DNA of 64,000 nucleotides from UBA4427 sp046351135 (GCA_046351135.1 JAXLZA010000015.1:1-64000), one strand, 5' to 3'. Shown: positions 27,765 to 37,257, counted from the first letter of the stretch. Notes: generated by a model from the letters alone, not told the origin. Translations and numbers: made by a program.

Positions 27765-27879
27765 GCTCGGACGCGTCGATCGCCGCTCGTGCCTCCCCCC
27801 TGCACGGGCCGACGTCCGTCGCTTCCATGGGTGTCGTGGACCCGGGCATCCGAGCGGGTGCCGAGAGGGGTGAACAGAT

Positions 27880-28860
27880 TTGACGGAACGCCGCGAAGTG
27901 CGAACCCGCTCCGACGCGAAGCTGCGCGTCGCGGTTCTCGATCTCGGGAGCACGTCGTTCCACCTCCTCGTGGCGGACGCGAGCCCGACGGGCCGGATCG
28001 AGCGGGTCACCCGCGAGCGCGTGATGCTCCGCCTCGGGGCCACGATCGCCGCCGAGGGCGAGATCCCGAAGGCCGTCGCCGCGCGCGCCGTCGAGTGTGC
28101 CCGGGACCTGAAGGCCGTCGCCGACGCCCACGGTGCCGAGCGCTTCGTGCCCGTCGCGACCGCGGCGCTCCGGGATGCCCGCAACGGCGCCGCACTCGCG
28201 CAGTCGATGTCGCGGGCGCTCGAGATTCCGGTGCGCGTGCTGTCCGGGATCGAGGAGGCGCGGTTGATCTTCGGCGCGTTCCGTCGCCGCATCGCCCTCG
28301 GCGACGCGACGGCCCTCGGCATGGATCTCGGGGGCGGCAGTCTCGAGCTCGCGGTCGGCGACGACAGCGAGGTCTTCTGGGAGACGACGCTTCCGATCGG
28401 CGTCGCGCGCCTCCACGGCGAGCTGGTCGACCACGATCCGATGAAGCGCCGGGTCCGACGCGAGATCGAGGAGCGCGTGGAGGCGGCCGTGGCGCCTCAC
28501 CGCAGGCGGATCCGGGCGCGCGCGCCGAAGCATCCGATCATCTCGGGCGGGACGGCGCGCGCCCTCGCACGAATCATCGAGGAGAACGGCGGCGGTCGCT
28601 CGACGAAGGGCGCCCTGCGCGTGTCGGCCGAGGAGATCGGCGGGCTCGCCGACCGCCTGACCGAGGCGACCCATGCCGAGCTCCTGCGCATCCCTGGCCT
28701 GAAGCGCAATCGCGCGGACCTGCTGCCGACGGGCGCCGTCGTCGTCGATGCGGTGATGCACTGCCTCGAGCTGCCCGAGCTGCTGATCTGCGACTGGGGC
28801 CTGCGCGAGGGTGTCATCCTCGAGACGCTGGGCATCCTGAGCGGTCGAGGAGCCGGCTGA
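27880..28860 (+). CDS. Ppx/GppA-family exopolyphosphatase
   Basis: 326 residues, the short (two-domain) form of Ppx/GppA. ASKHA-fold motifs are in order: VAVLDLGSTSFHLLVAD (phosphate 1), SGIEEARLIFGAF, GMDLGGGSLELAV (phosphate 2), and ISGGTARALARII. It should remove terminal phosphates from polyphosphate, or hydrolyse pppGpp. No HD domain is fused at the C-terminus. The start is TTG 27880, with a GAGGGG stretch upstream; GTG 27898 is a fallback. It lies downstream of ppk1 and its 3' end overlaps the convergent PEP-CTERM gene by 47 bp. Confidence 0.9.
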   Translation: MTERREVRTRSDAKLRVAVLDLGSTSFHLLVADASPTGRIERVTRERVMLRLGATIAAEGEIPKAVAARAVECARDLKAVADAHGAERFVPVATAALRDARNGAALAQSMSRALEIPVRVLSGIEEARLIFGAFRRRIALGDATALGMDLGGGSLELAVGDDSEVFWETTLPIGVARLHGELVDHDPMKRRVRREIEERVEAAVAPHRRRIRARAPKHPIISGGTARALARIIEENGGGRSTKGALRVSAEEIGGLADRLTEATHAELLRIPGLKRNRADLLPTGAVVVDAVMHCLELPELLICDWGLREGVILETLGILSGRGAG

Positions 28861-29665
28861 CACGCCGGGGGTGAGCGACCGAGCGGGAAGGCCAGCGCGA
28901 CGACGGCCGCGCGCGTCCCCCCGCCGCGAGCCCACCGAGCCCCAGCGCGAGGAGCACCGCCGTCCCCGGCTCCGGCACGACCGCCGCGAAGTCGAAGCGG
29001 CTTCCGACGACGGCCGTCTTCGTGTCGGTCTGCAGCAGGAGCCCGGGCTCGACACAGCCGACGAAGGGAAAGCACTGCTGGCTTCGGTTGATCGCGAATT
29101 GGATGACGCGGCTCGTCAGCGGGCCCGTCGCGGCGAAGCGCAGGACGTCCGCGTACGTCGAGTCGGCCTCTCCGACCACGGGACCGGTCGGACTGCCGAG
29201 GGCGACCCCGAGGAAGCGCACGGTCAGCGTCTGGTCGGTCGACGCGAGAACCTCGGACGAGAGCAGCAGTTGGAACCCGATCGTCGCGTCGAGACGCGGC
29301 TCGGTCGACGAGACGCGCAGGAACACGGCGGGGCCGATCAGCGCATTCGTCAGCAACGGCGCGAGCCCCTCCCACCGGAAGCCGGCGTAGGACTCGGTGT
29401 GGAGCGGCGCGCCGTCGAGCAGGATGCCCGTCGGATCGAGGTCGAACTCGTAGGTGCCGGAGCCCCAGGATCCCCCCGTGCCGAGAGCAGCGTGACCCGA
29501 GAGGACGTGGGGACCCGATCCGTCGCCGGTGTCGAGGCTGCCGGAGACGTCGAAGGTCGAGGCCGACGCGGACGGGAGCGAGGCGAGCACGAGGAAGCCC
29601 GACAGGACGGGCAGAACGAGGAAGGCGAGCCGGGACAGGGCGTCGAGCGACAGTCGGAAGGGCAT
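28814..29665 (-). CDS. PEP-CTERM sorting domain protein
   Basis: 283 residues. A signal peptide (hydrophobic core, cleavage near SASAS) leads to a beta-rich body with no recognised catalytic motif. Near the C-terminus comes VPEPGTAVLLALGLGGLAA and a basic cluster, the PEP-CTERM tripartite signal recognised by exosortase, so the product is destined for the cell surface or exopolysaccharide. About 30 residues continue past the basic cluster, which is longer than usual and coincides with the overlap of the convergent ppx gene. GGAGGA lies eight bases before ATG 29665. Function unknown. Confidence 0.78.
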   Translation of the reverse strand: MPFRLSLDALSRLAFLVLPVLSGFLVLASLPSASASTFDVSGSLDTGDGSGPHVLSGHAALGTGGSWGSGTYEFDLDPTGILLDGAPLHTESYAGFRWEGLAPLLTNALIGPAVFLRVSSTEPRLDATIGFQLLLSSEVLASTDQTLTVRFLGVALGSPTGPVVGEADSTYADVLRFAATGPLTSRVIQFAINRSQQCFPFVGCVEPGLLLQTDTKTAVVGSRFDFAAVVPEPGTAVLLALGLGGLAAGGRARPSSRWPSRSVAHPRRVSRLLDRSGCPASRG

Positions 29666-29886
29666 GGGACGATCCTCCGCCGGATCTCCCCTTCCCGCCC
29701 GATCGACATGCATCGGACGTGCCGCATCGTTCCGCTCGCGAGAGCGGCTTCGAGCGGCCTCCCACGCGCGCGGGCCGCGTCGGGCGAGGCGAACCGTCCC
29801 TTCGCCTGAGGCTCCGGGCGTCCGCGTCGGCTCGGTCGTGGCGCGCGCGGTCGCGGCGCGCGCGCCGACCTCCGCCGACTTCCCCG

Positions 29887-31275
29887 CTACTTCCCGAGCA
29901 GCTGCGTCTTCACGCCCTTCAGCTCGCGGGCGACGGGCTCGTAGAGCGCCTCCTGGCGCAGGCAACGCTTCTGGAAGAGCTGCATGAGCTCGATCTCGTG
30001 CTTCTCGCCCTGCTCGAGGACGAAGCGCTCCAGCTCGGCCTCGCGGTCGAGGGGCTTCGTCTTGCGGCCGAGGAGCTGATCGATCTCGAGCGCCTCCTCC
30101 GCGTCCATCGCCGGGGCCATCGTCTCGACCCGGGAGAGGTACGTGGCCGTCCGCCACGTCGTGTCGAGCTCGAAGCGCTTGAAGCCCTCCTCGGCGGAGC
30201 GCAGCTGGCCGAGCTTGCGGACGAGCAGATCGTGGCCGTCGGAGTAGAACGTCTTCGCCGGCTGCGGAATGTTCGGCACCGGCAGCGGGACGCCCATCGA
30301 GTCCGCCATGACCTCGATGCACGCGCGCGACCAGACCCAGTACCAGCCGAGGTACTGGATGAGATCGACCGTGTCCGGCGGGTCGACGACGAGGGGCGCG
30401 CAGGTGAACGGCGTCGCGAGGTTGAAGCGGACCGTGTGGTAGTCGATCACCGAGTTCGGGATCCGCTTGCCCGTCCGCTTGAAATAACGCTCGTAGGCCG
30501 CCTTGAGGTCACCCATCGGCTCCGCCAGATCGCGGCCGCGCAGGCCGGCGAGATCGGCCGCGGGATCGCCGATGTGGGCGAGCTCCATGTCGATGAACGT
30601 CGTGACGCGGCCGTTCTCGAAGAGGAACTGGCCCGTATCGCCCTGCAGACAGGCGGCCTCGTCCCGATCCTTCGGCACGTTGCGCCGCAGCCAGCCGTTC
30701 ACGAACTCGATCAGCGGCTCGGGCCGCTTCTTGCCCTTGCGATAGGACTGCTCCCAGCGGTCGAGGTCCGAGAGGCCGAGGGCCTGCGGCGTCTTCGGCC
30801 GCGTGTAGCCGATCTCCTCGAAGCGGCGGGGATCGATCCGGTGCATGTCGGCGAGCAGGTCCATGAAGTGGTTCAGGACCGCGACGCGCTCCTTCTCGTC
30901 GACGGCGGTCGAGAGGTCCGGCCGGCCGGGCATCTTGTCCATCACGATGATCTTCGGGTCGGGGCAGACGCCATAGATGTGGGGCGCCGGCAGACCCTCG
31001 GCCTCGAGGACCTGGAAGACCTGCGCCTCGCGCTCGAAGGGATAGACGCCGTGGTCCAGCGCGCCGCGCTCGCCGCGCAGGTAGATCGGGAGCGGCTTGC
31101 CGTCCTTCTCCGCTTCGCAGAAGAAGGCGGGGCGCCAGCGTGCCTGTCGCTCGAAGGAATGGATGCGGATACCGAGCTCGCGCTCGATCCATTCGAAGCC
31201 GCGCTGCCACTCGGGCTCGAGGGTCGATCGGTCGGTCTGGGCGTTGGACTTCCGGGCGTCGATGTTTCGCGTCAT
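29887..31275 (-). CDS. Aminoglycoside-phosphotransferase-like kinase family protein
   Basis: 462 residues with the APH/choline-kinase fold. The catalytic loop reads LQGDTGQFLFENG, with Gln in place of the usual His before Gly-Asp, and the metal motif is FIDMELAHIGDPAADLAGLR (DxE then GDP..DLA). The N-lobe includes LPIYLRGERGALDHG and FEREAQVFQVLEAEGL. Such proteins phosphorylate small molecules; in lipid-degrading bacteria a related group, fused to or near acyl-CoA dehydrogenases, acts on hydroxyacyl groups. A long C-terminal helical region (~330-462) is extra. Convergent with nothing nearby; the substrate is unknown. Confidence 0.8.
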   Translation of the reverse strand: MTRNIDARKSNAQTDRSTLEPEWQRGFEWIERELGIRIHSFERQARWRPAFFCEAEKDGKPLPIYLRGERGALDHGVYPFEREAQVFQVLEAEGLPAPHIYGVCPDPKIIVMDKMPGRPDLSTAVDEKERVAVLNHFMDLLADMHRIDPRRFEEIGYTRPKTPQALGLSDLDRWEQSYRKGKKRPEPLIEFVNGWLRRNVPKDRDEAACLQGDTGQFLFENGRVTTFIDMELAHIGDPAADLAGLRGRDLAEPMGDLKAAYERYFKRTGKRIPNSVIDYHTVRFNLATPFTCAPLVVDPPDTVDLIQYLGWYWVWSRACIEVMADSMGVPLPVPNIPQPAKTFYSDGHDLLVRKLGQLRSAEEGFKRFELDTTWRTATYLSRVETMAPAMDAEEALEIDQLLGRKTKPLDREAELERFVLEQGEKHEIELMQLFQKRCLRQEALYEPVARELKGVKTQLLGK

Positions 31276-31445
31276 GTCCGGACGCTAGACGAATCGGCGG
31301 GCTCTGCCGATCCCAGTCGGGCCTCGTCCCGATGCGAGGGGACGCCCGCCGCGACGCGCCGGGCGGAGTCGGACCCGGGCCGGCCGGACGACGGCCCCGC
31401 TATGTCATACTGCGCCGCCGATCCGGGGATCGAGGAAGGGCAGGC

Positions 31446-32150
31446 ATGACCCAGGGTGGAACGGTGGACGGAGGTCCGGGGCGAAAGGGCGGCGCAAGCG
31501 ACGCGTCCGCGACGACCCTCGCGCGCCTCGTCGCGGCCCGCGACGCCCTCGTCGCCGCGACCGACCTCGCCTGGGCCTGGCACGGCCCGGAGACCCGCAA
31601 GGGCCGCGCGACGTCCTATCTCTCGCATCTGCTCGCGGTGCAGGGGCTCGTCGTCGAGTGCGGCGGCGGACCCGACGAGGCGATCGCCGCCCTGCTCCAC
31701 GACGCGCTCGAGGATGCCCCGACCCGCGGCGAGCGCAGCGAGCGCGAGGCCCGCATCCGCGCGCGCTTCGGCGAGCCCGTCCTGCGGATCGTGCTCGACT
31801 GCACCGACACCCTCCCCGACGAGTCCGCCCCCGACAAGCGCCCCTGGCGTGAGCGCAAGGAGCGATTCCTCGCGAGCCTCGCCCGCGCCGATCGCGCGAG
31901 CCACCTCGTCGTCGCCTGCGACAAGCGCCACAACCTGGGCGACCTCGTCTGGGACCTCCACCACGAGGGCCCGCCGACCTTCGCGCGGTTCAACGCGGGG
32001 CCCGCGGAGCAGCTGTGGTATTTCGAGTCGGTGACCCGGATCTGCGCACGGGCGATCCCGCCACGGCTGGCCCTCGAGCTCGATCGCCTGCTCGGCGACC
32101 TGCGGACCTTCGCGGCCGGCGCCCACGCGACGGAGCGAATCGGAGCATGA
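31446..32150 (+). CDS. HD domain phosphohydrolase (SpoT/RelA hydrolase-like)
   Basis: 234 residues. The metal-binding HD set is His61 (SYLSHLLAV), His85-Asp86 (AALLHDALEDA) and Asp159 (VACDKRHNLGDLVWDL), the arrangement of the ppGpp-hydrolase domain of SpoT and of small alarmone hydrolases. There is no synthetase domain. It may cleave (p)ppGpp or another nucleotide in the cytoplasm. GAGGAAGGG precedes ATG 31446. Its stop overlaps the thioesterase start (ATGA), so the two are coupled. Substrate not proven. Confidence 0.8.
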   Translation: MTQGGTVDGGPGRKGGASDASATTLARLVAARDALVAATDLAWAWHGPETRKGRATSYLSHLLAVQGLVVECGGGPDEAIAALLHDALEDAPTRGERSEREARIRARFGEPVLRIVLDCTDTLPDESAPDKRPWRERKERFLASLARADRASHLVVACDKRHNLGDLVWDLHHEGPPTFARFNAGPAEQLWYFESVTRICARAIPPRLALELDRLLGDLRTFAAGAHATERIGA

Positions 32151-33052
32151 GCGAGAGCATGGGCGCGAAGACGAACGATCCGGATGCCGCCGCCGAGACG
32201 AACGCCCCGATCGGCGCGCGCGCGGCGTTTCCGCCGACGCATCACATCGTGCGCGACCTCGGCGTCGCGGTCGAGCGAGCGCGAGAGAGCGACGCGTTCG
32301 CGATCCGCCTGCCGATCGTGCCCGCGATCTTCGACGCGTCGGGGCGACCGCGCGTCGGTGTCGTCGCGGTGATCGCCGACATGATCGCGGGACAGACGGC
32401 GATCCGGGAGGTCGCGCCCTCCTGGATCGCGACCTCGAATCTCGGCCTCCAGGTCGCCGAGCTCCCGACGACGGGCCATCTCGTCGCCCGCCCCCGGGTC
32501 CTGCGCAAGGGCAACACCACGATCGTGATCGAAGTCTCGATCGACCACGCCGAGAGCGGCCGTCCGGTCGGACTCTCGACCCTCGGCTTCTCGATCCTGC
32601 CGCGGCGCAACGCGATGCAGGCCGCGATCCAGCAGGCGCGCGACTCGGGCGGCGACGGCCTCTACGCACCGCAGGGCGGAAGCTTCTCGAAGCCCCTGCT
32701 CGAAGCGATGGGCATCCGGTTCGACGCGGACGATCCCGGCGTCGCCGAGGTCGCCGTCGACCCGTATCTGCAGAACACGCTCGGCGCGCTCCAGGGCGGC
32801 GTCGTCGCGATCTTCGCCGAGGCGACCGCCGAGCGCCTCGCCGCGTCCCGCCTCGGAAGCCCCGTCCGCGTCCGCGGCATCGAGCTCCAATACCTGAAGC
32901 TCGGCCGCAAGGGCCCGATCCAGGCCCGGGCACGCGAGCTCGCGCGGACGCCGGGCGGCGCGATCGTGCGGGTCGAGCTCTTCGACCGCGGCGACGGCGA
33001 TCCGCTGCTCACGGTCGTCACGGTCTGGATCGACCGGGTCGCCCTGCCGTAG
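32147..33052 (+). CDS. Double-hotdog PaaI-like thioesterase
   Basis: 301 residues made of two hotdog-like halves. The first (~30-150) has GVVAVIADMIAGQTAIREVAP, and the second (~185-301) has YLQNTLGALQGGVVAIFAEATAERLA, both shaped like the hotdog helix that carries the active residue of PaaI-type acyl-CoA thioesterases. FELKYL-like RGIELQYLKLGRKGPIQARA supports the fold. It probably hydrolyses an acyl-CoA or acyl-ACP. ATG 32147 overlaps the HD gene's stop by four bases, so expression is linked to it. Substrate unknown. Confidence 0.78.
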   Translation: MSESMGAKTNDPDAAAETNAPIGARAAFPPTHHIVRDLGVAVERARESDAFAIRLPIVPAIFDASGRPRVGVVAVIADMIAGQTAIREVAPSWIATSNLGLQVAELPTTGHLVARPRVLRKGNTTIVIEVSIDHAESGRPVGLSTLGFSILPRRNAMQAAIQQARDSGGDGLYAPQGGSFSKPLLEAMGIRFDADDPGVAEVAVDPYLQNTLGALQGGVVAIFAEATAERLAASRLGSPVRVRGIELQYLKLGRKGPIQARARELARTPGGAIVRVELFDRGDGDPLLTVVTVWIDRVALP

Positions 33053-33155
33053 GCCCCCGCGGCCCCCGGCCCGACTCCGTTCGGCATCGGACGAGCCCCG
33101 GGAGCGTCGACGACCGGGCTGGGAACGGCACGGCATGAGCCGAATAAAGCACATT

Positions 33156-33175
33156 CCGGGCAGGAATTTGCCCGG
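33156..33175. other. Inverted repeat in 315-bp intergenic stretch
   Basis: A 7-bp perfect inverted repeat, CCGGGCA / TGCCCGG, with a six-base GGAATT spacer. It lies ~104 bp after the thioesterase stop and ~190 bp before the next gene. There is no T-tract, so it is either a weak terminator or an operator for the small secreted-protein gene. The rest of 33053-33367 shows no coding signal that I can support. Confidence 0.4.
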
Positions 33176-33367
33176 CCTCCTGCATCCGACTTGCGCTCCG
33201 AACCCGATCGGCCGAAGCGGTTGCTAACCTGATCGAGGGAGGTCGGAGCTCTCCCGTCTCGTCGAGACCTAACACCGCGAGACCGGGGGGCATCGGACTT
33301 CCAGCGTGAGTCGACTCGTCGGCTCGGGACGGACCCAGCCGCGGGTCGATCGCCAAGGAGTAGATCG

Positions 33368-33661
33368 ATGAAGATGAAGCTTTCGACGTGGATCGTCGCC
33401 GGTGCGCTCGCCCTCGCGAGCACCCCGGCCCTCGCGAACGAGAACCCGGCCCAGCAGCCGACCGTCCAGGCCCAGGAGCAGCGACTCGAAGAGGGCTATC
33501 GCACCCTCGCGATGCGCACCGCGACGACGGGCAAGGTGGGCGCGGTCGAGCAGGCGCGAGTCGCTCGCCAGCGGCGCGAGATCAAGGAGCTCATCCGCCG
33601 CCTCGAGGCCGGTGAGCAGGTCGCTCCCAGCCAGATCGACCAGGTTCTCCAGGGCCGCTAG
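33368..33661 (+). CDS. Small secreted protein of unknown function
   Basis: 97 residues. A clear Sec signal peptide (MKMKLSTWIVAGALALASTPALA) is followed by ~74 mature residues that are charged and helical (EQRLEEGYRTLAMRT, ARVARQRREIKELIRRLEAGEQ), probably a coiled coil or helical pair in the periplasm. AAGGAG lies nine bases before the ATG, so it is well translated. It faces another small secreted protein gene tail to tail, 29 bp apart. No family recognised. Confidence 0.75.
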   Translation: MKMKLSTWIVAGALALASTPALANENPAQQPTVQAQEQRLEEGYRTLAMRTATTGKVGAVEQARVARQRREIKELIRRLEAGEQVAPSQIDQVLQGR

Positions 33662-33690
33662 CGCTCGCGAGTCCGCCTCGACGCTCCGTC

Positions 33691-34005
33691 TCAGGACAGC
33701 GGCGAGGAGATCGGCGTCGAGTGGAGCGCCATGGCAGGCTCGCCGTTGTCGGCCTCCTGCTCGGGCGTGCTTCGCTCGGATGATCGTGCACAGGTCTCGA
33801 GGAGCGTCTCCGCGTTCCGGAGATGCTCCAGGGCTTGTGCACGATCGCCGCGCGCCAGCGCCTGCTTGGCCGCTTCCAGGGAGGCGGTCCGGCCGCACGA
33901 ATCCGACGCCGTCGGTTCGGTCCGTTCCCCGGCCCCTGCGGTGCCGACACCGAGAAGCGCAACCATCAGGACGAGACCAGCGAGTCGAGCGGTGTGGATC
34001 TTCAT
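33691..34005 (-). CDS. Small secreted Cys-pair protein of unknown function
   Basis: 104 residues. The signal peptide (KIHTARLAGLVLMVALLGVGTAGA) is followed by a short helical repeat-like body: ASLEAAKQALARGDRAQALEHLRNAETLLETC resembles one TPR-like helix pair, flanked by two cysteines that could form a disulfide. The last ~25 residues are polar and probably disordered. Convergent with the other small secreted gene. Periplasmic; role unknown. Confidence 0.65.
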   Translation of the reverse strand: MKIHTARLAGLVLMVALLGVGTAGAGERTEPTASDSCGRTASLEAAKQALARGDRAQALEHLRNAETLLETCARSSERSTPEQEADNGEPAMALHSTPISSPLS

Positions 34006-34217
34006 GATCCAGGGCTAGAGCACTTCTCGTGCCAATCCTGCCGACCCGCTCCAGGCCCTGCGCGAGCCTGATCGGCCCCTCCCCGACCGATTCCTTGCCC
34101 GCCCTTTGATCACCCCTGCCCGCCCGATGGGCAGCCGGGCCCTGCCGCGCCGGGCAACGCGCCCCGCGCCCCCGGCTCGGGCCTTCGGCGTCCCCGGTCG
34201 GCTCCCGCACGCGGCCG

Positions 34218-35942
34218 TTAGCCCGAGCCCTCGCCGGCGACGACCCAGTGATTGGCCCCCGCCTGCGCCTCGAGCACCGCCCTGCGGTGGCAGACCGCCG
34301 ACCGCGTCTTCACCGGCTCGCTGGCGAAGAACTCCGCCCGCACGCGCTCGGCCGTCAGATCGAGGACGACGTAGCCGTTCTCGAGCACGTTCGAGTAGCG
34401 GATCTGCGGATTCATGGGCGCCGACTTCTCGACCATCGCCCTCCCCTGCGGATGGGTGCCGAAGGGCGGGGACGAGACCGCGGGCGCGACGACCTCGACG
34501 GCGCGCGAGCCCCGGCCGGTCGCCGGGTCGTAGGACGTCGCCCCGGCGTCGGCGATCGGCGTCGATCCCGCCTTCGCCCCGCTCGTCGACTCGCCGCCCG
34601 CGCCCTTCGCGGCCGCCCCGATGGCCGCAACGGGCGCCTCGGCGGGTACGTCGAGGGCCCAGGCGCTGTGGACGTCGCCGGTCAGGATCACGACGTCGTC
34701 GATCGCCTCGCGCTCGAGATGGTCGAGGATCGCGGCGCGATTCGCGCGATAGCCGTCCCAGGAGTCGGCGTTGAAATCCCCGAACACCCCGCGCAGCGGC
34801 GCGAAGACGACCTGTTGTCCGATCAGGCGCCAGCGCGTCCCCGCCCGCTTCGACGCCGAGAGCGCCTCGAGCAGCCACGCGGTCTGCTCGGCACCGAGCA
34901 GGCTCCGCGCCGGATCCGCGGCGCCCGCGTGATCGTTCCGGTCGACCCGCGCGTCGCGACCGTGGATCCGGGTATCGAGCATCACGAGGTCGGCGAGCCC
35001 GCCGAACCGGAAAGTCCGGAACAGGCCGGTCGGCAGCTCGCGGATCGGCATCCACTCGTGATAGGCGCGGATCGCCGCGAGCCGGCGCGCGGCCCAGGCA
35101 CCCTCGCCCTTCCCCTTTCCGTTCGCGTCGCCGGGCGCGGCGCCTTCCGTGTGGTTCTGGGCGCCGTCCTTCCACGCGTCGTTCGCGCTCTCGTGGTCGT
35201 CCCAGACCGCGATCCAGGGATGGCGCGCGTGGGCAGCCCTCAGGTCGGGATCGCGCTTGTACTGGGCGTGGCGGCGGCGGTAGTCCTCGAGCGAGACGAT
35301 CTCGTGGATCGGGTCGGGGACGCGCCCGAGGGCGGTGCCGTCGCCGTACTCGCCATTGCCGTATTCGTAGAGGTAGTCGCCGAGATGGACGACCGCATCG
35401 AGGTCGTCCCGGCTCGCGATGCAGGCGTAGGCGTTGAAGAAACCCTGGGGCAGGTTCGCGCAGGAGGCGAGCGCGAAGCGGACCTCGCGCACGCTGACGT
35501 CCGGCAGCGTCCGCGTCCGGCCGACCGGCGACGCGACGCCCTCGCAGACGAAGCCGTAGTGATAGGCGTGGCCGGGGGTGAGCCCCGCGGCATCGACCTT
35601 GACCGTGAAGTCCCGCTCCGGGAGCGCGTCGACCTCGCCGCGGGCGACGACGTCCTTCGCCCCGGGATCCCGCGCGATCCACCAGCCGACGCGGATCGCC
35701 GCCCCCATGCGGTAGGCCTCGGGCGAGACCCGCGTCCAGAGGATCACGCGATCGGCGAGCGGGTCACCGCTCGCGACGCCGTGGAGGAACGGGCTCTCGC
35801 CCTCGGCGCGCGCCGCGGCGCCGGGATGGGGAAGCGCCGACGCGGCACAGCCCGCGAGCGACGCGACGGCCGCGGACGACAGCCCGACGAGCGCCACCCC
35901 CGCGGCGCCGGTGCGCAGGAACTCACGACGATCGATGGCCAA
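34218..35942 (-). CDS. PhoD-family alkaline phosphatase
   Basis: 574 residues. The N-terminus has a Tat motif (DRREFLRTGA) and a later lipobox-like SLAGCA, so it is exported folded. PhoD motifs are GVASGDPLADRVILWTRV, SCANLPQGFFNAYACIASRDDLDAVVHLGDYLYEYG, VWDDHESANDAW, and ILTGDVHSAWA, which carry the Fe/Ca ligands. It removes phosphate from diesters and monoesters outside the cytoplasm. The start is TTG 35942 with GGGGGGA upstream; no ATG/GTG is better placed. With the polyphosphate genes ~6 kb away, phosphate handling is a theme of the region. Confidence 0.9.
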   Translation of the reverse strand: MAIDRREFLRTGAAGVALVGLSSAAVASLAGCAASALPHPGAAARAEGESPFLHGVASGDPLADRVILWTRVSPEAYRMGAAIRVGWWIARDPGAKDVVARGEVDALPERDFTVKVDAAGLTPGHAYHYGFVCEGVASPVGRTRTLPDVSVREVRFALASCANLPQGFFNAYACIASRDDLDAVVHLGDYLYEYGNGEYGDGTALGRVPDPIHEIVSLEDYRRRHAQYKRDPDLRAAHARHPWIAVWDDHESANDAWKDGAQNHTEGAAPGDANGKGKGEGAWAARRLAAIRAYHEWMPIRELPTGLFRTFRFGGLADLVMLDTRIHGRDARVDRNDHAGAADPARSLLGAEQTAWLLEALSASKRAGTRWRLIGQQVVFAPLRGVFGDFNADSWDGYRANRAAILDHLEREAIDDVVILTGDVHSAWALDVPAEAPVAAIGAAAKGAGGESTSGAKAGSTPIADAGATSYDPATGRGSRAVEVVAPAVSSPPFGTHPQGRAMVEKSAPMNPQIRYSNVLENGYVVLDLTAERVRAEFFASEPVKTRSAVCHRRAVLEAQAGANHWVVAGEGSG

Positions 35943-36006
35943 GGCGTCCCCCCGCGTCGCGCGCAGGGGGGCCTCGTCGAAGCCGGATCGGGCCCCGATC
36001 GGGCCC

Positions 36007-37257
36007 CTAGGCGCGCTTCAGTTTGTAGCGGATCGGGAGCCGCTTGAGGCCGCCGACCAGCCCCGAGTGGAGCCGGGCGACGGGGCCCGCGAGCTCGATC
36101 TCCTCGATACGCGGGAGCAGATGCCGATAGGCGACCTGCATCTCGAGGCGCGCGAGATGCGCGCCCAGGCAGAAATGCTCCCCGACGCCGAAGCCGATGT
36201 GGCGGTTCGGCTGGCGGTCGATCTTGAACGAGAACGGATCCTCGAAGACCTCCTCGTCGCGGTTCGCCGAGGGATAGAAGAGCGCGACGGCGTCGCCCTT
36301 CTTGATCACCTTGTCGCGCAGCGGGTAGTCCTGGGTCGCCGTCCGGCCGAAGTGGATGATCGGCGAGGTCCAGCGCACGACCTCCTCGACCGCCGAGTCG
36401 AGCAGGCCCATGTCCTTCTGCAGCCGGCGCAGCTCGTGCTGGTTCTCGATGAAGGCGAGCATCCCGCCGGTCGTGCCGTTGCGGGTCGTCTCGTTGCCGG
36501 CGATCACGATGATGAAGCACCAGGTCAGCACGTCGAGATCCGAGAGCGGCTGGCCCTGATACTGGGACTGGATGAAGACCGTGATCAGGTCGTCCTGCGG
36601 GTTCTTGCGCCGCTCGGCGACGAGCTTCGAGAAGTAGCCGAAGAGCTCGATCTGGGCGCGCTGCGCGGTCTCGCGCGCGTCGTGGTTGGCGTCCATGTAC
36701 TCGGGATCGCCGGCGCCGATCGTGCGGTTCGTCCACTCGAAGAGCATCGGCCAGTCGCTCTCCGGCACGCCGAGCAGCCAGCCGATGACGGCGATCGGCA
36801 GCGGCGCCGAGATCTCGTCGACGAAGTCGCAGGTCCCCTCGTCGCCCCGGTCGTAGAGCTTCTCGACGATCTCGCGCCCGATCCGCTCGATCGGCGCGTG
36901 GATCTTCTGGAGCATGCGCGGCGTGAAGCGGCGCGACACCATCTGGCGGAAGTCGCCGTGCTTGGGCGGATCCATCTGGATCAGCGTCGCCGGGAAGTTG
37001 CTCACCTCTTCGGCGAGGTGCTGGATGACGAGGCGCGGGCCCGACAGGAAGATGTCGGGGCGCTTGCCGATCTCGGTGATGTCGGCGTGCTTCGTGATCG
37101 CCCAGTAGTCGATCGCCTTGCCTTCCTGGGTCTGCCAGGACACCGGCTCCTCCCGCCGCAGCCGCGCCCAGATCGAATGCGGATAGCCGTGCTGGGCGTA
37201 GTCCTCGGGATGGACGAGACGGAAGTCGTTCGGGACGGGATGGGGGCTGGCGACCAT
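36007..37257 (-). CDS. Cytochrome P450
   Basis: 416 residues, bacterial soluble P450 size. The I-helix oxygen-activation motif is AGNETT (253-258), the K-helix ExxR is Glu292-Arg295, and the heme loop is FGVGEHFCLGAHLAR with Cys363 as axial ligand. No membrane anchor; it needs ferredoxin and reductase that are not adjacent. Similar P450s hydroxylate steroids, terpenes or alkyl chains, but the substrate cannot be read off. ATG 37257 has GAGG upstream. A 16-bp perfect palindrome lies 136 bp ahead of the start and is the likely control site. Confidence 0.92.
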   Translation of the reverse strand: MVASPHPVPNDFRLVHPEDYAQHGYPHSIWARLRREEPVSWQTQEGKAIDYWAITKHADITEIGKRPDIFLSGPRLVIQHLAEEVSNFPATLIQMDPPKHGDFRQMVSRRFTPRMLQKIHAPIERIGREIVEKLYDRGDEGTCDFVDEISAPLPIAVIGWLLGVPESDWPMLFEWTNRTIGAGDPEYMDANHDARETAQRAQIELFGYFSKLVAERRKNPQDDLITVFIQSQYQGQPLSDLDVLTWCFIIVIAGNETTRNGTTGGMLAFIENQHELRRLQKDMGLLDSAVEEVVRWTSPIIHFGRTATQDYPLRDKVIKKGDAVALFYPSANRDEEVFEDPFSFKIDRQPNRHIGFGVGEHFCLGAHLARLEMQVAYRHLLPRIEEIELAGPVARLHSGLVGGLKRLPIRYKLKRA

